64,000 nucleotides of DNA from Piper betle (taxonomy: Eukaryota; Streptophyta; Magnoliopsida; Piperales; Piperaceae), in NCBI GenBank assembly GCA_033002965.1, contig JAURVB010014879.1:124001-188000 (forward strand). The letters are read 5' to 3'. Each line of letters opens with the position of its first letter. Position 1 is the stretch's first letter. This document shows, in pieces, positions 36,069-50,400 of this stretch. Under the pieces are notes generated by a model. That model worked only from the letters and a program-made list of their open reading frames with translations, was not told the origin of the DNA and searched no databases. The position numbers and the translations under genes are program-made.

Positions 36069-39000
36069 TGTAACACACCAAATTCGGTTCATGCTTGAGA
36101 ACCGAACTAGAATGTCATTGGTCCTAGTTGGGTCGGTTAACACTTGAATCACTTGATAGTTTTAAATAACGTATTGTATTGCCGGTTCAACCTAGTATAG
36201 ATCCAATATATGTCTTTAAATCATGTACACCTTCGTGCTATTAATTTTAATTTCTATCCAGTTTTTAATATTAAATTTTTACAAAATCTGATATTCTATT
36301 TAAACTTACAATATTTTAATTGGTATTTAATGAAATACTGATTGTAAAACTCGTGACCCGAGTCAGGGTTTTATATTCAGAACAAGTTGGTTCGACCGTT
36401 ATTTTTAGTCTAGTCAATTTTAGAACAAGCATACTAAATCGAAGTTGGTGGTATGTTATGAACCATGAGGGTCATGTGTACTTAAGTATATGATAATAAC
36501 GTCAGTAAGACAATAACAAAATGAGTTATCAGAATATATAAGTGTACGCCCAGGTTTTTATTATTTTAGCATTAGACCGTAGAATTATTTTAGGCCGAAT
36601 AACACATTAAGACGCGTTATAGGGTAGTTTAGGTGGGTTAATAGTTATAAAGTATGTCATTATGATCCTATGGTGTGTATTATATTTTATGAGATTTTTC
36701 TTATTTTTTGGATTTTTTAAGATTTATTACAAGTTAGTTATTATTTTTAACTCGAATCGAGACTCGAGTCAAGTTTTATTTACGATATCGCCACTGAACC
36801 ATTTCTTCCCCTCTACATTTCTCTTCTTCCCCTAAACCCTCGATGCCGCCGCTTCAGCTTGTCACAGCCGCCGCCGACGATGCCTCCCCGTCGTCGATCG
36901 ACACTGCCAAGCCACGCCGCGCTGTCCCTGTGCCACCCCGAGCTACCTCGGCCGTCACTCAACCTCCTCGATGCGAGGGAGTCGCGCCCTAGCGCCGCAC
37001 TCTGGTTGCCGATTCCGCTACTAGTGACCGTTCCACGACCTTCCCCGACCGAGATCTCATCACCCACCACCGATTGCCCCTATTTTGCCCTTTTCGGCGA
37101 GCTGCCGCCTCCACCGATTGTGTCGACGTCGTAGACATGTTGGGCTCACCGAGCCGGTGCCAACAGTACCTCATACTACCGCTATCCCGCTAGTAGACAC
37201 CATTGGCGGCTGCTGTCAGAAAATTGTCGAAAAGTTGTCGTAAAACCACTGAAACCTGCCGGAAAACCGCCGGAACCCTATCGAAAAACCACATTCACTG
37301 GATCTTCTGCTGAACTCATCCAATCAAACCCGATCGAACTTCAGGCACTGCCGAGCACCGAATTCGATCTCCGAGATGTGCGACAAAACCCTAGCCGTCG
37401 CCGATTGCCGACGATGAGGGGTATGATTACCTTCTATTTAATTATTTAAAATTGATGATTATTAGCACAACATGCTATGATTGATTAATTATCGTGATAA
37501 ATATCTGATTATGAATGAAGTGATGATTTGTATGATTTGATTGATAGTGAACGAATGTTAGTGATCTAATTAGGTAAATTAAATCTAAGCATGCTAATTG
37601 GCTGCAATGTAACTTAGAAAACATAGTAAAATTGGTATGAATAGGATGAGTTAGAAGTATTCCTGCACTAATGATTGTTGATTGTCGATAGATGATGATT
37701 GCATTGTAAGTGTGATGTTCATGATGAGTTTGATACATCATTCAGTTAGCGGGTGTTAGTTTCTAGATTTGACATGTAGGTATGGAGTAGGAGCTTGCCG
37801 CGTAGGCGCACAACCATGAATGGAGCTTTTTCCAGGTCCGTTTAGGACTCATCCTTGTTTTACGCTTTATTCTATTGTATGTTTATTATATTATTTGCAT
37901 GACGGGTTAAGCGGTGTTTTATCGGATCCCACTTAACCCTGGTTATCTAATTGATCGATTTTCTAGATTAATAACCCTTGAGGATGAGATCCCTCGAGTT
38001 TGATTTTGAAAATAAGATCCATCGACATTCGACTTCGAGCACATTATATAAATCCCTTCCCAGACCTATATATAATTTTCTTAAGTTTTTAGTGAGACGA
38101 GAGAAGAGAAAATTGACTTGCATGTACTATGAGCGGGTGCACGTGCCACTTAAAGCGGGCTCTGGATTAGTGAGCAGACTGTTTTAATCCCGAGGGATCC
38201 TGACAACTCCCATTTTGAGTTCCTCACACCCAGAAAAATGTGGAGGATTACGGGTACTGTTTAGTATAATGCATGTTTGGACTTGTGGTTCAAAGGGTGC
38301 TAAAGGTGACTGCCTGAGAGACTTGGCTATCGTGCTCAAGGCCAAGAGAATTATGGAGGAAATGAGAGAGCTTAGGATATATTGTAGTCCCAAGGGACCA
38401 GGAAAATAAGAAAATGTAGAGAGAGGCATCAGGTCGTCAGTTCGGGACGCTATTGGGTCTGCCCTCGGTGGCTCCTCAGTAAATGCCCTTAATAGTGTTC
38501 ACGAGAAGTATATAAAAGTTTTCTTCAAAATGAGAGTTTGCTCTCATTTGTCCGTTTATTATGTAGTTATATTTTTGGACCAGTAACATTTGTTACTGGC
38601 TTTTATATATATATATATATATAGGTGAGGATGTAAATACTAGATATGCCGGTTTGGACGGAGAAGCAGTGGCCTACCTTGCACACACACGTACGCACGC
38701 CAACCAAATGTTTGTTGTGACTGTTTAATTGTTTTGTTATGTTATTATGAAAAAAATGAAATACTTATGATGAAGATTTTGGACAAACGAGCAGGTGGGT
38801 CGAGACCAAAAACATAGGATATTTTGATGTGGTCAAATTAAATATTTATGTGAAAAATATTGTGTAATGGATGTTGATGGTTTTATATATTTATATATGA
38901 TGATTTGATAGGGTGGCCCCTAATTGCACTTTTAGGGGAGATTTTATCCGTTTTATTTTTGAAATTTCTATCGATTTTATCGTAATTATTTTATTTTGTA

Positions 39001-39160
39001 AACTAGTTATCATGTTATCCATATAGCAGCATGATAGGATTCCGTGCATCATCCATGCATAGCGATCGGTATCTTCCATTTTGAGACGCCAATAGTAGAT
39101 ACACTCGGGACCCGTGACGGTCCAATTTGATTCGCGAGCGAGTCGGATTTGGGTGTCACA
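36069..39160 (+). mobile_element. Solo LTR, Ty3/gypsy Tekay/Del-like, no clear target duplication
   Basis: The segment begins TGTAACACACC and ends GGGTGTCACA, the terminal pattern of Tekay/Del-type LTRs, and is 3,092 bp long. A GC-rich leader-like stretch (36840-37400, with a CCTAAACCCTCGATGCCGCC motif) is followed by AT-rich sequence and the ACCAGTAACATTTGTTACTG motif (38581-38598). The same features occur in the same order in the 56510-59577 LTR. No gag-pol is present. Flanking pentamers differ (CATAG on the left, TTGAT on the right), so it may derive from recombination between elements or have decayed edges. The 36600-36800 block resembles the AT-rich part of the hAT elements in reverse. 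Confidence 0.7.
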
Positions 39161-39639
39161 TTGATAATAAACCAAAAAAATATTGATTTATAATTGGTAT
39201 TTTAATTGGCCCAAAAAATATTTTATATATAATTTCAAAACTTGGTAGAATCCTATTCGACCCGGCTAAACCAAATATACTCCTTTAAGAGTTTTATAAA
39301 TTTGGTATATATAATAAATGGTATAGTATATTAAAATTAGTCTTTGATTAACTAGTTAGCAACAAGTGATGGTAAGTGTATTAACCCCTAATAATCACAA
39401 ATTAAAAAAATTATCAATGATTAATTTGTCTATGATTAAAAAATCATCAATATATTTGCATTTAAATCCTTAAATATTTATATTAACATTAATAGATTTT
39501 TTGCAACGTTATTATTTTGTTAAGCCAAAAATGTAACCAATTGTGGCGGGGCGGTGATAGAAAATAATCCCTTAATTTTAAAAAAGATAAACAAGTAGAT
39601 AACAAAACTGTTGCATTGTTCATTGTTGTATGTTTTTAC
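39161..39639. other. Junction between the solo LTR and the HMA pseudogene
   Basis: AT-rich sequence where the next HMA exon should lie. I find no sequence for the ATP-binding hinge (GDGxNDxPAL) or the last transmembrane helices here. Confidence 0.5.
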
Positions 39640-42600
39640 CTGGTTGTGGACGTTCATGGCAGATGCATGGTTATCACCGGGGAGCATGGCAGTTTTAATC
39701 CCCATGGATTTCAACTCAGCAAGTGCTTCGGACACGCTGGTTCGACGAACATCAGAGAGTTTGAAGGCACCGATCCCTCCTCCATCTACAAATACGTATC
39801 CCTCCAGGCAACCAACCTTGCCTTCCTTCATGGCCGTACCTGACATGCCAATATACATTTAATTTATAATTGCATTTGCCACCTTTGTCACGCTCACAGA
39901 TGATAAAAGTTTTGTTGACTCAACATTTCTGTATTATTTTTTACTAATACGGCTCAGTCGATGTTATGCTGTCCATTGTGATCATTTTTAAGTTCGGTTG
40001 AGTCTAGTTCAAAATTTTGAATCGGTTCGGCTCGGTAAGCTACACAGAAAAGTTTGATTTGTAGTTGACTCTAGTATACTCTTTTCTAAAGACTTAAAAT
40101 TTATAATGACTTTCATTATACTTAAAAAAATAACTTAGCTAGTCTGCAAGAATAATAGTTTAGATGTTTCAATAGCTTATACTAATTGTCTGAATATCTT
40201 GACTCAGCAAGTCAATCGTGAAGTCTCATTGAGATGAGTCATTTCGTGGAGATCGTCTCAGAAAGTTAATTACGGAATGGAGTTGACTCGTCGGGTCTTT
40301 GGAGTCAAAATACATTTCTAAAATCATGTGTTCTGAAAGCCTGTTACCATAAGACATAACTCAAAGTACGGTAAAAGAATCATACAATTACTTAAAATTG
40401 AGGCTTCATTAATTTTTAAAATTACCTAATCAAATTTATATCAATACCTGTTTGGCATGCAGCCCTCGAAGCCATCTGTTTGTACCTATGTATACTTGTT
40501 TTTCATCAATCTTTCCACAAATCCCTTCACCAGGAAAGGTGCAGAACTCTTCCACCTTTTCTGGGTCTGGTTCAACACCATTCGACTGGCTGTATTTAAT
40601 CGAAGCCTGGGCCATGTGATGACTCGACTTGCTCTCAATGCTTGATACCCTAATAATATGAAACCTAGTATTCACTTATCTATACTAATTTGAAATATTG
40701 GCTATCCATTTGTGATGAGTACTAAGAAGTAGAAGAACAATAGGTTGAAGATCAATATTACCAAGAAAGCAACGTGGGAAGGGAGAGGTGAAAGGTTAGA
40801 AGGCATAACTCTGTCACAGCAAAATCCCCTTTAGTGATAGTCCCAGTCTTGTCAATGGCCACCACTCTTATCTTTGCCAAGTCTTGGAGGTAGTCTCCTC
40901 CTTTAATCAGAATGCCGGTTTTTGCTGCATTGGTTAGAGCACAAAAGATTGCCACTGGTGTGGAGAGGATTAGGGCTCAGGGACAGGCGCTCACTAGAAT
41001 AACAAATGCCAAGTGAAACCAATGGCTAAGATTATGAGCTTTTAATGCAAGTGGAACGAGTGCAACTCCGGTGGAAATCACAACTATCGCGTCTTGAGAA
41101 GAAGAAGCTATTAATATATCACGTCTTGAGAAGTTTTTGTATATTTGTATGCAATGATTTTTTAGCGTGAATAAGATGAAGAAATATGTGTGAGCTAATA
41201 TTGATGTTTTCGTGAAGGAAGAAATTGATGATTCCAATGATTCTGTGCTAGTTGTACATCATGTCGTTGCATGGTAGGTAGAAATAACTAACTAAAATCA
41301 TTAAAATGATCAAGAGGTAAAATATATAGACAATGAAAATTGAAGAAGTATATCATGTAATTGCATACCGGGTATTTGGTAGCTGGCACATTTGTTGATA
41401 AATCTCCGTGTTCGGGATATTTTGTTCTGGGCTTCTTCAACCAACGTGGCCATCCTTGATACAGCAGACTCCTGCGCCGTGGAGGTTTGTTCTGATCCTA
41501 ATATATCGTATGGATCATTTTACTCCCCACCCATTAGTGTCAACTAGCAAGATATCACGCTGTGTGACTTATATTACCGATAATCATTAATTTTAAACAT
41601 AAATTTTCGTTAAATAATAAGATATATTATAACAATTTAATATATTAGATATGAATTTTGATTGATTCTTAACAAAAGAAGTACCTAATTGAAAGAAGAT
41701 ATAATATAATAATTTAAATTATTGTTATTTTTAATTTTGTTGAATTCTAATTAGTCAAAACTCCTACTTTTAATCATTGACTTCTCTTTTATTAATAAGA
41801 ATAGATTTTTAATAATTTTCCAACAACAAATTATTTTTAAAAAGTTAGGGATTTGGAGTTGGCTCAAAGTCATTTATTTACGCAAATTTTTCAATGCTAT
41901 GACGGAAAGATATATAGTATACATTAAATGCATGGGAATATCCCTTAAATTTTGATATCGATAATTAATATGACTTACACTATTTTTAAATATTGCTTTG
42001 GCTAAATCAATTATAATGCCTTTGAAACTTTGAATAGTTTCTACAACTCTGGTTCAAAAAGTCAATCGTGAAATCCATATCATAATTTAAAAACTTAGGA
42101 CTTCCCAAACTTGACTGACATGCTACAGGGGTGTTGATTTGGATTTGACTTCAAACCGACTCAAATAACTTGAACCGGGAGGACCATGGCGAGAAATTAA
42201 TTTGATTGTGTTTTTACAAGAAAAAAGCGAAATATATTTAATCAATTTGAATTGGGGACAACTATTTAGAATCTTTTAGTGAAACATTTGATTTGTTATC
42301 TCACATCTATTTTGTCGTTAAAAAAAACCAATTTAAATGGGGTTGGGGTTCTTCAAACAAATAACAAGTTATATAAAATTATCATATATTATTTTCTTTA
42401 ATACTTAAAATTGATAAATATATAATTTATATTATTTTTAAATATTAAATAATTTAAACTAATAGTATGTCTTAATAATAAGGAATCATTTGTAAAGTTT
42501 GAGTCAAGAATTCTGGAGTGGAGTTGACTCTCATAATTTTTGAAATAAAAAAGTTTAAACATATCTTGAGAACATAAAGTCATTTATAGAGATTGACCAA

Positions 42601-45143
42601 AAACAAAATATGTATAAAATCTTTAAACTATGCCAACTACAATTCAACTATTTAATAAAAAAGTATATTGTGTAAGAAGAAATTAGAGTAGCTACCAATC
42701 AAGTAAATGGTGCCAGCCCAGACAACCGACTGGGCATGCTTGGCAACCGAGAAGTACTCTCCAGTTAAAGTCCTCTCGTCCACTTCGCTTGTGCAGTCAA
42801 CAACCCCACCGTCTATTGGGATGGCCTCGCCGGCCTTCACTGCAAGTAATGTGTTCACTTCCACGTCTTTGGCACCCACAACTACGCCACCATCTGCTAA
42901 AACCGCCTTTTGAGGTGCAATGCTCATCAACGAAGCCATCTCCGACTTAGCCTACATACAAAAACATATATTATAAGAAACCAATTATATATATACACAA
43001 GAGCAAAAAAATCACCCATATATAGCAGGTATCAGAAGTGGTTATCATGATATTGTAGCATGCCTTTTGACCTGCTCTTGACTCGAGCCACTCGGCGATG
43101 GTGAAGAGGAATACAATCGACCCAGCTTTCCAGTAATCTTGATGCAATGGAACCGCCAACTGCGAATCGAGCATTTGCCACAGACCATTTTCTGATAACC
43201 ATGATAGAAAACAATGCTTTAATTTTGTTTGACTTTTAGAGTTATTATTGTTGTATTAAATTTGATTAAGAACCTTGGCCGCAAAACCATAGTTTACAAC
43301 TCAGTACTTATATTGAGTGTTGACTCGGTGTCGATTCAAGCCAGCTTTGAGTAATGTTAAATTTTACCTTTTCAATTCAGCAAAAAAAGCTCTATAAATT
43401 AGTATATATTGTTCTCCTTGATACTTGAAATTGGATATACATTAATTTATAATATTGATTTAGCTTTGAACTCAAGGAAAAATGACATATTTTACTAACT
43501 CTTATTGCTTGATTCGAGGAGTCAATCACAAAATTTATCATTAGGAGTCTTCGATTAAAGTTTGACTGACTCTAAAAATTTGTGGAATAAAAGAGTTTTT
43601 TGAAACTATGGGCACAACCATTAAGACTTAAATGTCCCTTGAACTTGGTAGAACCGACCTATCAAAAAATGTAGGGTAAGGCTATAACTTGCAACTGCAA
43701 AAGACCTTTTTTGGTCCGGCCCTTCATAAAATACTATACACATGAGAGTCTTTATGCATGGATGGACAAGGTGTTCGGTTTGGAACTTTCTTAGTTATTT
43801 GGGTTAATTTGGTTCGGTTCAGTTTTGAGTTGAAATATTAATATGGAATTTGATTTGGTTGTAGTTTGATTGAAATTGAAAATCAATTAAACTTTGTTTA
43901 GTAGGTTTGGTCGGTTTTTAGTCGAAATTAATCAAATTAAATAAACCAATAAATAGAAAAATCATATTTGTATCACTTTTTTTATTGTATATGTGCTTTT
44001 ATTTTTAGCTATTATTATGATATATAACAAACGTTTGTAAAATTGTTATTTTTATTCACTTTATTGAAAATAATTCATTCCTGTATGTATAAGAAATAGA
44101 AGTTTAATATATTATATATTGTGTAAATATTATTCAATGTTCTAAATTAGAGCATTATTGATGCAATTTTTTGTGATAAGTTTGTGATTAACCCCTAAAT
44201 GTGTGTTAATAATTCTTTATTTCATAAATAAAATTTAAGAATAATTAAATTAAACATTAAAGAATGAACACTACTAATGATAGAAACCATCATTAATCAT
44301 TTTAGTTAGTTTAATTGAAATTAAGTTAAAACCAAACCAAACCAAATTAGTTCGGTTTAGTCAATTTAGTTATCTATTGTAATTTGGTTTTTGTTTGGTT
44401 AATTAAACTATTTCAATTCAGTTAATTGTGTAAGTAATTCAATTTGGTTTTAACCAAACCAATCAAATGATCAGCCCCAAATAATATGTGTATATACTCA
44501 GACATATAAAAGATTTTTAAGATTATACCTGCTATTATTAGGACAAGGATGTTGATGTCCAAAGTTCCGTTCCTTACAGCAACAATGCTCCCCATTAGTA
44601 TTGGAGGGAGGCCAACAATGGCTGCCCCAGCAAGCCAATGGAGGGGGTGATACAGCACCTTGAAAACTGAGACCAAGAGCAAAACTCCACAGGCCACGGG
44701 CCACTTGTTTGGCCACATTAACCCTTTTTTATTTTCTCTATATACTTGAATGCTTGCACCAAAGCCCTGCTTTGCTTAAAGCCTTCACTGAGACCAAATG
44801 AACATCATTCTCTTTTAATTTCCTAACAAACATCTATCCCATATATGGTCTGTTGACTCCTTATTTAATATATAACTAGTCACAAGTCAGAACAGTATAC
44901 GACTAACATATAGAAAACCAGGTTTGCTGTACCAATATCAGATTGAGAGACAAGGAGATTGTCATGGACAAAAATCACAGTTCTGGAAGGAACAATGACA
45001 GATACTTCCTGCACTCCTTCAATTGCCTTGAGAATCCTCTCAACAAGAGGTGCCTCTGAAGAACAGCACAGACCAAGAACGTCGAAGTAGCTCTTTTGAA
45101 CCCTCTCCCTTCTCTTTCTCAATGTCATATCTTCACTAACCAT
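39640..45143 (-). pseudogene. Heavy-metal P1B-ATPase (HMA2/3/4-type Zn/Cd pump), disrupted and 3'-truncated
   Basis: HMA2/3/4 pumps export or sequester Zn and Cd. Exons: A 45143-44933, HMA domain with the GLCCSSE metal site; B 44787-44529, first helices; C about 43173-43060 (GSIVFLFTIAEWLESRA); D 42951-42696, actuator domain (MASLMSIAPQKAV, DERTLTGEY); E about 41495-41373; F about 41095-40762, with the CPC helix and DKTGT phosphorylation site; G 40649-40448; H about 39837-39640 (ends in a GDNHASAM block). Lesions: one extra base in exon B after GL; a two-base loss in exon C; TGA for the second Cys of the CPC motif (ACP then stop) near 40980; MLPGDN where family members have MLTGDN; no downstream exons. 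Introns contain repeats. The gene is non-functional. Confidence 0.85.
43760..44480. repeat. AT-rich dispersed repeat inside an HMA intron
   Basis: The left part is rich in TTTGGTTCGG-type words and the right part in their complements (AACCAAACCAAA), giving loose inverted ends around an AT-rich core. This could be an old MITE. Ends and target duplication could not be fixed. Confidence 0.35.
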
Positions 45144-47464
45144 CTTCTTCTTTCACTCTGCACTTACAAATAAACACTTATAACATAAACATGTATAATT
45201 ATGGTTTCTCTATACTAAGTGTATGAGAATGAATTATTTTCAAGAAACCCGCCTTTTTTGTTTTGCTAGCTAGTATGGTACAACATTGAAGAAAAAATAG
45301 TAACAAATAAAAAAATGCATCAACCATGTTCATATGGTGTTAAAACTATATTGAAAAAGTGCAAAGTAGTGAGAGAAATCATCACTGGTCACTGGCTAAC
45401 AACAAGAAGTTTAAAAAGAAAAAGAGGTAAACTCGAAACAACTATGAGCTGCTGTTAAATCTACAGCCATGAGAGTGCAATGTTTGGATGTATAGATATA
45501 CAAAACCCATGACTGACCTTGGGATAGTTAGGACAAGCTAATCTAGATGGTGATCTCCGTTATTCGCCAATAAGAATAACATAATCAAGAACCTGTTATT
45601 ATCTGGGCACCAAGCAGCTGTGAACCACAGATGCCTGAGCATGGCAAGCCAAATAATGTACCTGTTATAAAGGTGAAAACAGTAGAAGAAACCCATATTG
45701 AAAAGCAGGAAAATCCAACAATATCGGGGAAGAGAGTGGGATCCAAGCATGCAAAGCAATACAGTTTATGGGTGCAAGAAAAATACGATGGAAAGTGATG
45801 GGCACTAGCAAGACATAGCTTATGAGCATAAGAGTAACATTACTTTTATATGAAAAATACAAGTGTTGAGATCAAGTTGGTTTGGGTATTGGCCTGAGAT
45901 TCATTGTCAGCGAACCCAGATTTCGTTAGTTTTTTTCTCTTCTCTGAACCAAGATTGAGAATTGATTAAGCTTTTTGCAAGAATGGTGCACTTGGTGAGC
46001 TTTTAATAATGGCAAGAACTGTTGGTTAATGAAAGTCCCACTTGGTATAGCATTTGATGAGAAGTGTGAATATCTACATGTCTTATTAATGAAGAAAAGA
46101 TTGCTCATATAGAAAATGGTTCACTTGTAATGTGCCATTGTCTATAAATATCTACGACAACTTTGTTCCTATATAATTGAATGTTAAAACTGTTCTCTGT
46201 TTTTGCTTTTACTTTTGTAAGTCAATACTTTCCTCTAGTGAAGCGTTTGAGTGACTGAATATTTGTAATGCAAATACTTCAGTCTTTCACTTTGAAGAAA
46301 AAGACTAGCAAATGCACTCTTTAAAGATTGAAATGAGCAGTTTTGGCTTTAATGGGTATTCAATCAGTTCACCTCTTATTCCTGGCCTCATCGTTATTGG
46401 TAGGTTGAACATATAATGACATATCTTGAAATTGGTACTAGAACTGATGATACCATTGGAAGATGCTCTAGGCTGAGTTCAACTTTCTTGTGGCTATGGT
46501 GCTCACCATATCACTGCTAATTAATTCGTAGTTACGATTATTTCATAACCCTTCTGTGCTTTATTCTATGCTTAAGAGTTAAATTCATGAATGACTGTAT
46601 AATAACTGAATGACTCTCTGAATTAAGCAACAATAGTTGTTAAAGCATATTTTTTATTTTAGTTTAGCTTAACTAATATTTTAAAGTAATGTAAATAAAA
46701 TATTTATCAAATTTAAGTGTCAAAAAAGTATTATATACTAATTTCAAAACTTTTTATATATTAAATTAAAACAATAGTATAAATGACTTCAAGTCATTTT
46801 AAAATTGACTTCGAATCGACTCTATTTCTGATATGCTAAACCAAATTTTGAGTCCCCTATTTTTCAAAGTATGATGTAATCATCTACGCCCGCAAACAAT
46901 AGCACTAATGACAGCCCTGGACCATAGTTTTGAGAGACTACTTTTAACTATAAAAACTCTTTTTTGAGTCCCCATCTCCAACATGATTATGACTTTGCAA
47001 CAATTGGCAAATAAAGAGGAGAAAAAACTTCAACAGGCAGACAACTTGCAGGCATTACCAGTGGGTCCAATCAAGTCAGAAAATGCAAAAAACTTTATTT
47101 TTTCTCAACCAAAAACCAAATAATATTCACCATTGAAACTACCCATGTAAAACTACTAGCAACCACTTCAATAGATACAATGGTCTATATAGCTTAAACC
47201 ACAAATCAACAGCTGAGTAGGCTCTCTTAGAATTCTATTATGATAAAGATCATTTGATACAGTCCATCTATAATCTGAATAGTTACTCAGGTTATGTACA
47301 TGCAATGGAATCAAATGCTACCAAAACCACTACACACGTAGAAAAGATTCCAAGACAGTGAGGCATTTGTGAATGATGTTACTTCTGGATTCAGACATGG
47401 AGAGCACATATGAGGGATCATTGATCTAAAAAACTGTTATTGCATGAGAAGACATTTAAAGTCG
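45144..47464. other. Spacer between HMA and RopGEF
   Basis: No gene is seen. It would contain the HMA 5' region and the RopGEF 3' untranslated region. Short ORFs at 45538-46108 have no family resemblance. Confidence 0.55.
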
Positions 47465-50400
47465 TCATTTCTTGGCATCCAAACTGGATGGTTTTCCATC
47501 ACAACTATTCCTTACTCTTGCCTCAACACCCAGATAATCTGTCAAAACTTTCTTCACACTGCGGCCGCGATTGTGAGGTTTAGTATTGAGAAATGGGGAC
47601 CTCTCACTCCTAGCAGGACTAATCAGTGGAACAGGAGAGAAGCTTGGTGTTGTAAAAGCAGTTGCATAAGGGGTGCTTGAGACAGGCACAGAATATGGAA
47701 CTGTAGCTCTTTTGTGAGAAATAACACTTACAGCAGGAATAGATGACAGTTTTTCTGAGCTTTTGCTCAAGTCATCCACATAGAGAAGATCATCAATTCG
47801 AGCTACTATGTTAAATGCAATACTCTCCAACACTCTGGAGTAGCTCTCCAAGATGGACTTACCAACATCCTAGAACATATGAACTAGATGTCAGTTCATG
47901 ATCATAGAAAGCTAGAGCCTGTTAAGGCATGAAAAATAAGTGAAAAGTTTTGTGATACCTTGTTGTACTGAATCTTGCTCATGTCTAAGGTTGTTTGAGG
48001 AAGACCAGGGAATCTTTGCTTCAAGCAGAGTAAGAGGCTTTCAGCTCTGTCAGCAAGTAATTCTCTTTTCTCTGCATCTGCCATTAGTTCTTTCACCATC
48101 CCCCACGATGACTTTGTGTTGGTCCGATTAGCACAGCTAACAGGTCTATTGATTGCTCTTCGACGCCAAACATAAACAGAAGCTTCAACACGATTACCAA
48201 CTTCCAGAGCTTGATGCTCAGATGAAAAATCGAGGCAATCAAGGAGGCACTCTGGAGAGAATTGTTCTGAAGTGATGTACCGGTATATGACATCCCCAAG
48301 GCTTGCTCTTCCATTCTGGTTTGAAGTCAATTATAAGTGAAACAAAAGTTCAAAAGCCAGGGAATGCAAAAAGGTAAATGAAAATTGGCTTTTGGTATAC
48401 TCTCAGCATTTCAGACAAGAGAAACAGAACCCAATTCGTCTTATTGTTTAATTGTTTTGCAAAGTACTTCATCTTATTGTTTGAACAGTAAGATACCTTC
48501 ACATTAGTGTTTACAGGTGATAGTGAAATTTATACCTTAGGAAGGCTTTCTAAGTACGAATCCGGAATTTCCATCTCAGCTAACGAATTGCTGTTGATGG
48601 CCATAGCAGCTTTAAGAATTTGGTTCGTACAATCACGTTTATGCTGCAAATGTTTTCTTGTGTTTTCCTGCAGTCCACCACATGGAACTCGCGGCACTGG
48701 CAACCACCATTTTTCTTCTTGACGCTGTGTATGCTTGCGGAAAGATGCAGAATTGTCAGACTCTGGTGCTGAAACACCTTGGTCCACATACCAAAATTCT
48801 GCATTGTCGAAACTGTCCAATATTTCCTGCGCATAAAGAGCATTCATAAAAACAAACTGTGAAAGTTAATGTTGGCAAAAAAAAATTAAGTAGCAAGGTT
48901 AATTAATCTTACCAGAAGAAGGTTATCTAATTTTCGTAGGGCCGGTAGATTAATGCACATATCTGATCTTGGCCTACAAGTCATAACCTGCACATGAACA
49001 AACACAAACACATTCCAATGAATGACAAATGTACTCTTAAACCTTTTATGAATACTATGATAAAGCAAATCGTTAAAGTTCATCTCTTTACGAAAATCCT
49101 CCATCCAAGTTCTTTTCGGTCAACCTCTACTTTTTATACATAAAAAACTTGTATGAATGCATTTAATTGTATGAATCTTTAACATCTTCCATAAAAATTC
49201 AATACCATAGTGAATGCCTAAGATTTCCTTGTCGACACGGAGAAAGGTTTAAACATTAAGCATCAATCCCAAATACCTCAAGTTTTGTTCCATCAGGAAA
49301 TGTTTGACAAGAAGGAATTAATTCCACAATGTGATCAGCAACACAGAGTAGCCATTCCATCTCTCTTCTCCACATTATCTTCTTATCTGACGGTAAAGGC
49401 TCCAATCTCCATAGCTGTCCAAATAGTGTAGCTGAAATAAAAGGACTCAAAAAGATGACTCCAAGTAATCTTAACAAATTCAAAAACTATATTTCTGCTT
49501 GTAAATTAATAGCTCGAATACTGAAAGAACTAACCACATAGATTCGTAATGGCATTTGAAATAGTTAGTGCCGTTGAAACACCTTTTCCACATCCTGACA
49601 TGTCTTCCCCCAGCAGCAGTTTTGAGAATCTCTCCTTCATCATCTCAATCTCTTTTAAGCCAAAGAGAACAAACACATAAATACATAAACATAAATCGAT
49701 TAGAAAAAATACAATAAATAAGAAGACTTTAGCACAAAACATGAAGCAACAAAGCTTCCCAAAACTAGAAGTTTTCAAAACACCATAGCAAAAATTACAG
49801 AAAGCCACCATTACAAAACATTTAGGTCAATACTGCCATTGGTTTTTAATAATAAGAATTCATTTCCAGAAAAGCCATGTTCATATCCGGTACAATTAAC
49901 CCGATAAATGTAGAACCCCCTAATAAATGTATTCCTTTACCAAATCAAAATTTTGCAAGAACAAATTAAAACCCAAAATCCACAAAGTGGAAGTATTTCT
50001 AAGGGTACGTACATGCAATTGAAGAATGGATTATTGAGAGCCTAATTCCACTGTAAACCAATAACATCAATTGTCATCTTCATCTCATAATTGTATTCCT
50101 TTTGCAACAAACTCATTTTTGCCAAAATTTGCAGGAACAGATCACTCCTAGTTCACAGTAAGCAATTGGAGCAAAGCTTTGAGCCTAAAATCACAATCAA
50201 TTTGCCATCTACACAGTAAGCAGAAATAACTCTTACCTGAGATTTTGGAACTCTCTTTCTCCACAGCTTCTACAGCCTTCTCCTCATCTTCACCTCCATC
50301 ACAAGAACCATCTCCAATACTCTTCTCGGCAGGCCAACCCAGTGTTGGAGGCGAATCACCCTCCTCCTCCGAACTACTATGGCTCTTCTCCTCATTCGAA

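Noticed and set aside
45538..46108. Cluster of short minus-strand ORFs upstream of HMA
   Set aside because: Composition is Ser/Phe/Leu-rich, typical of random AT-rich frames, with no family pattern or splice support.
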